Positions 61,438-64,000 of a stretch of DNA of 64,000 nucleotides are shown piece after piece (the first letter of the stretch is position 1; every line of letters starts with the position of its first letter). The stretch spans positions 124,001 through 188,000 of the forward strand of contig NZ_LLZI01000232.1 of the NCBI RefSeq assembly GCF_001509485.1. Reading direction: 5' to 3'. Under the pieces are notes generated by a model. The model saw nothing but the letters and a program-made list of their open reading frames with translations, had not been told where the DNA came from and ran no database searches. Source of the stretch: Streptomyces sp. NRRL F-4489 (GTDB lineage Bacteria > Actinomycetota > Actinomycetes > Streptomycetales > Streptomycetaceae). The position numbers and the translations under genes were made by a program.

Positions 61438-62061
61438 ATGACCCCGCCCGTCGTCCACTCGCTGCGCGAACAGATCCGCGAGCACATCCTTGAGGGGATC
61501 GTCCGCGGCCGCTGGCAGCCGGGTGAGCGGATCGTGGAGCGGCGGATCGCGGTGGAGCTGGAGGTGAGCCAGACGCCGGTGCGGGAGGCGCTGCGGGAGC
61601 TGGAGTCGCTGCGGCTGATCGAGTCGGCGCCCAACAAGGGCGTCCGGGTGCGCAACCTCACCGCGGACGACCTCAAGGAGAGCTACCCGGTCCGGGCCGG
61701 TCTGGAGCAGGTGGCCGCGGAGCTGGCGGCCGGGCGGCTGGCGGAGGACACCGCGGCGCTGGAGCGCGAGGTGGCGGCGCTGCGGGCGGCGGACGCGGCC
61801 GGGGACGGCGAGGCGCAGGTGCGGCACACGGTGGCGTTCCACCGGGAGATCGTGCGGGCGGCCGGGAACGGCGTCCTGCTGCACACCTGGGAGTCGCTGG
61901 GCGTGGAGGTGTGGACGACGCTGTCGATCCGCTGGTTCAGCCCGGAGCCGCGCTCGCACGCCCAGGACCACCAGGAGCTGGTGGACGCCTTCCGGCGGCG
62001 CGATCCGCGGATCGGCGCGGTGCTCAAGGCCCATGTGCTGAGCTGCGCGCCGCGGGTGTGA
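61438..62061 (+). CDS. GntR-family transcriptional regulator (FadR branch)
   Basis: 207-aa repressor-type protein. Winged helix in residues 10-75 (LREQIREHILEGIVRGRWQPG, VSQTPVREALRELESLRLI), then an all-helical effector domain (FCD type) from about 80 with AFHREIVRAAGN. ATG at 61438 with GAAGGAG six bases upstream. Its position between sucB and aceE, and a palindrome over the aceE promoter, suggest that it controls pyruvate dehydrogenase expression in response to a small carboxylate. Two hairpins end its transcript before aceE. Confidence 0.93.
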   Translation: MTPPVVHSLREQIREHILEGIVRGRWQPGERIVERRIAVELEVSQTPVREALRELESLRLIESAPNKGVRVRNLTADDLKESYPVRAGLEQVAAELAAGRLAEDTAALEREVAALRAADAAGDGEAQVRHTVAFHREIVRAAGNGVLLHTWESLGVEVWTTLSIRWFSPEPRSHAQDHQELVDAFRRRDPRIGAVLKAHVLSCAPRV

Positions 62062-62085
62062 GGCGCCGGGCAGGACGGACGGTGG

Positions 62086-62119
62086 GGCGGCCCCGCGGAA
62101 CGGTTTCCGCGGGGCCGCC
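62086..62119 (+). terminator. Hairpin after GntR gene
   Basis: 15-base perfect stem (GGCGGCCCCGCGGAA and complement), CGGT loop, 24 bases after the stop; no T-run. Confidence 0.65.
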
Positions 62120-62230
62120 GCCGTGTGCGGGGAGGGCGGTTTCCGGCCGGGCGGCGGGGTCTGCCCTGGCGGTCGGCTCCGGCGCGTACCCGAGGGACTC
62201 CGAGGTGTAGCGGAGGGGGCCTCCGGAGCT

Positions 62231-62279
62231 GGCACGGGGTGCCCCGAATTGCGGCACCCCGTGCCGACCTGCGGTTTTT
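62231..62279 (+). terminator. Intrinsic terminator before aceE
   Basis: 13-base perfect stem (GGCACGGGGTGCC and complement), nine-base loop, then TTTTT at 62275-62279. It separates the GntR transcript from aceE. Confidence 0.8.
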
Positions 62280-62292
62280 CCTCCGTTCAGCG

Positions 62293-62322
62293 TTGATCGA
62301 TCATCGATCAGAGCGTTATCGT
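62293..62322 (+). promoter_or_regulatory. aceE promoter with palindromic operator
   Basis: -35-like TTGATC (62293-62298) and -10-like TATCGT (62317-62322) with an 18-base spacer. A 17-bp palindrome TGATCGAT-C-ATCGATCA (62294-62310) covers the -35 and half the spacer. The neighbouring GntR protein is the obvious candidate repressor. Confidence 0.65.
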
Positions 62323-62402
62323 CGATGGCTGGGGCGCGACACCCCTGCCTGCCGAATGCCTGCCGAACTCGCATTCACCACCCGTCCGGAAAGGGGCCAC
62401 CC

Positions 62403-64000
62403 ATGCCCGATCCCGTGCGCCTGCCGTACAGCCAGCTCGACCAGCTCCCGGACCGCGACCCCGAGGAGACGGCCGAGTGGCGCGAGTCGCTGGACGCCGT
62501 CACCAAGGCAGCGGGCCCGCATCGCGCCGCGTACCTCATGCGCCGCGCCCTGGAGCACACCGCGCGCACCGAGGGCACCGACCTGCCGTCCCTCCTGGAG
62601 ACGGACTACGTCAACACCATCCCGACCTCGGCGGAGCCCGCGTTCCCCGGTGACGAGGCCCTGGAGGCCCGGATCACCGCCTGGAACCGCTGGAACGCGG
62701 CGGCCATGGTGACCCGCGGCTCCAAGCTCGGCCTCGGCGGCCACATCGCCACCTTCGCCTCGGCGGCCTGGCTCTACGAGACCGGCTTCCAGCACTTCTT
62801 CCGCGGCAAGGAGGGCGACGGCTCCGGCGACCAGCTCTACATCCAGGGCCACGCCTCCCCCGGTATCTACGCCCGCGCCTTCCTGGAGGGCCGGCTCACC
62901 GAGGAGCACCTCGACCACTTCCGCCAGGAGGCCGGCGGCGAGGGCCTGCCCTCGTACCCGCACCCGCGGCGGCTGCCCTGGCTGTGGGAGTTCCCCACCG
63001 TCTCGATGGGCCTGGGCCCGCTCTCGGCGATCTACCAGGCGCGGTTCAACCGCTACCTGGAGCACCGCGGCATCAAGGACACCAGCAACTCCCACGTCTG
63101 GGCGTTCCTGGGCGACGGCGAGATGGACGAGCCGGAGTCGACCGCCGCCCTGGCGCTGGCCGGCCGCGAGGGCCTGGACAACCTCACCTTCGTCATCAAC
63201 TGCAACCTCCAGCGCCTGGACGGCCCGGTCCGCCCGAACTTCAAGATCGTGCAGGAGCTGGAGGCCCAGTTCCGCGCGGCCGGCTGGAACGTCGTCAAGG
63301 CCCTGTGGGGCCAGGCGTGGGACGAGGTCTTCGCGCGCGACACCGACGGTGTGCTGCTCCAGCGCCTGCGGGAGACCCCGGACGCGCAGTTCCAGACCTA
63401 CGCCACCCGCGACGCCGCCTACCTGCGCGAGCACTTCTTCGGCGCGAGCGACGCCCTGAAGGCGCTCGGCGCGACGCTCTCCGACGCCAAGCTGCTGGAG
63501 CTGTTCCAGACCTCCCGGGCCGGCCACGAGCCGCGCAAGGTCTACGCCGCGTACAAGGCCGCCGTCGAGCACAAGGGCGCGCCGACCGTCATCCTGGCGC
63601 AGACCGTCAAGGGCTACACCCTCGGCGCGGGCTTCGAGTCCCGCAACGCCAACCACCAGATGAAGAAGCTGACGATGGCGGAGTTCCGCGCGATGCGGGA
63701 CCTGCTCGAACTCCCCATCCCGGACAGCGCGCTGGAGGGCGACCTGGTGCCGTACTGGCGCCCGGCCGAGGACTCCCCGGAGATGCGCTACCTCCGCGAG
63801 CGGCGCGCGGCCCTCGACGGCCCGGCGCCGGCCCGCAAGGTCGCCGCCAAGCCGCTGCCGATGCCCGCTGACAAGGCGTTCGACGCGCTGAAGAAGGGCT
63901 CCGGCAGCCAGGAGATCGCCACCACGATGGCGTTCGTCCGGCTGGTCAAGGACCTGATGCGGGACAAGGAGACCGGCAAGCGCTGGGTCCCGATCGTCCC
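62403..64000 (+). CDS. aceE: Pyruvate dehydrogenase E1 component (homodimeric), partial
   Basis: First 532 residues of about 900; the gene runs off the window. ThDP motif [11 protein letters not shown] with FVINCNLQ (about residues 237-270), the substrate region [19 protein letters not shown] and the loop [19 protein letters not shown] match E. coli-type AceE. It decarboxylates pyruvate and acetylates the E2 lipoyl group. ATG at 62403 with AAAGGGG upstream. A GntR regulator precedes it and the promoter carries a palindromic operator. Confidence 0.97.
   Translation, partial: MPDPVRLPYSQLDQLPDRDPEETAEWRESLDAVTKAAGPHRAAYLMRRALEHTARTEGTDLPSLLETDYVNTIPTSAEPAFPGDEALEARITAWNRWNAAAMVTRGSKLGLGGHIATFASAAWLYETGFQHFFRGKEGDGSGDQLYIQGHASPGIYARAFLEGRLTEEHLDHFRQEAGGEGLPSYPHPRRLPWLWEFPTVSMGLGPLSAIYQARFNRYLEHRGIKDTSNSHVWAFLGDGEMDEPESTAALALAGREGLDNLTFVINCNLQRLDGPVRPNFKIVQELEAQFRAAGWNVVKALWGQAWDEVFARDTDGVLLQRLRETPDAQFQTYATRDAAYLREHFFGASDALKALGATLSDAKLLELFQTSRAGHEPRKVYAAYKAAVEHKGAPTVILAQTVKGYTLGAGFESRNANHQMKKLTMAEFRAMRDLLELPIPDSALEGDLVPYWRPAEDSPEMRYLRERRAALDGPAPARKVAAKPLPMPADKAFDALKKGSGSQEIATTMAFVRLVKDLMRDKETGKRWVPIV

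Noticed and set aside
58116..61676. Leftward 1186-codon open frame opposite lpdA and sucB
   Set aside because: It is a GC-rich shadow of the two real genes; its sequence is Gly/Arg/Leu-rich with no domain.
1..64000. tRNA, rRNA, prophage, insertion sequence or biosynthetic gene cluster
   Set aside because: No cloverleaf, rRNA, transposase, integrase, or polyketide/peptide synthase sequence was recognised in either strand.

Overview
The window is a high-GC chromosomal segment from a Streptomyces-type actinobacterium. The reasons are codon third positions that are almost all G or C, frequent GTG and TTG starts, ATGA/GTGA stop-start overlaps, a diheme-QcrC bc1-aa3 respiratory cluster, a homodimeric pyruvate dehydrogenase E1, and a SAM-IV riboswitch (a class known from actinobacteria). 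It reads as core chromosome. I found no tRNA, rRNA, CRISPR array, prophage, insertion sequence or secondary-metabolite cluster.

Layout. 1-9.3 kb: a cut response regulator with its sensor kinase, a PlsC-type acyltransferase, an esterase with a small membrane protein, then a leftward block of nuclease-fold protein, ROK glucokinase (glkA), DUF5304-like protein, ArsA-like ATPase, START-like protein and metallophosphoesterase. 9.6-20.9 kb: long-chain acyl-CoA ligase, GT4 and GT87-like glycosyltransferases, a HEXXH lipoprotein, two NlpC/P60 cell-wall hydrolases, a NYN protein, a zinc-ribbon protein, a rhomboid protease and a lone Lrp ligand-binding domain. 20.98-21.44 kb: a composite element made of two inverted copies of a long-hairpin repeat. 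21.5-24.3 kb: a cysteine-desulfurase-like gene under a SAM-IV riboswitch, and trpD.

24.4-34 kb: the respiratory genes qcrB-qcrA-qcrC-ctaE and ctaF-ctaD-ctaC, all leftward, with a receiver-like protein and an L,D-transpeptidase between the two blocks. Together they encode the menaquinol:cytochrome c:O2 supercomplex. 34-42.8 kb: a NifS-TusA fusion, adenosine-kinase-like PfkB protein, a secreted or anchored protein, erpA, nadA behind a double operator, an MBL hydrolase and a YbdK-type carboxylate-amine ligase. 43-50.6 kb: sensor kinase, response regulator and RND transporter in one leftward set, then pspA-pspAA and a DUF3043 membrane protein.

50.7-56 kb: the cobalamin nucleotide-loop genes cobU (fused to an MBL-like domain), cobT and cobS, with a short methyltransferase-like gene and a rhomboid-like membrane protein among them. 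56-64 kb: pepA, then lpdA, sucB, a GntR regulator and the 5' part of aceE, so the window ends inside a 2-oxoacid dehydrogenase locus.

The least explained signals are non-coding: the inverted-repeat composite with coordinated stem changes, a five-codon ORF after the SAM-IV aptamer, paired operators at nadA, a palindrome over the aceE promoter, and a perfect palindrome on the ctaE start codon. Several proteins are unusual fusions or degenerate copies (MBL-CobU, NifS-TusA, short methyltransferase, ArsA with an altered P-loop).
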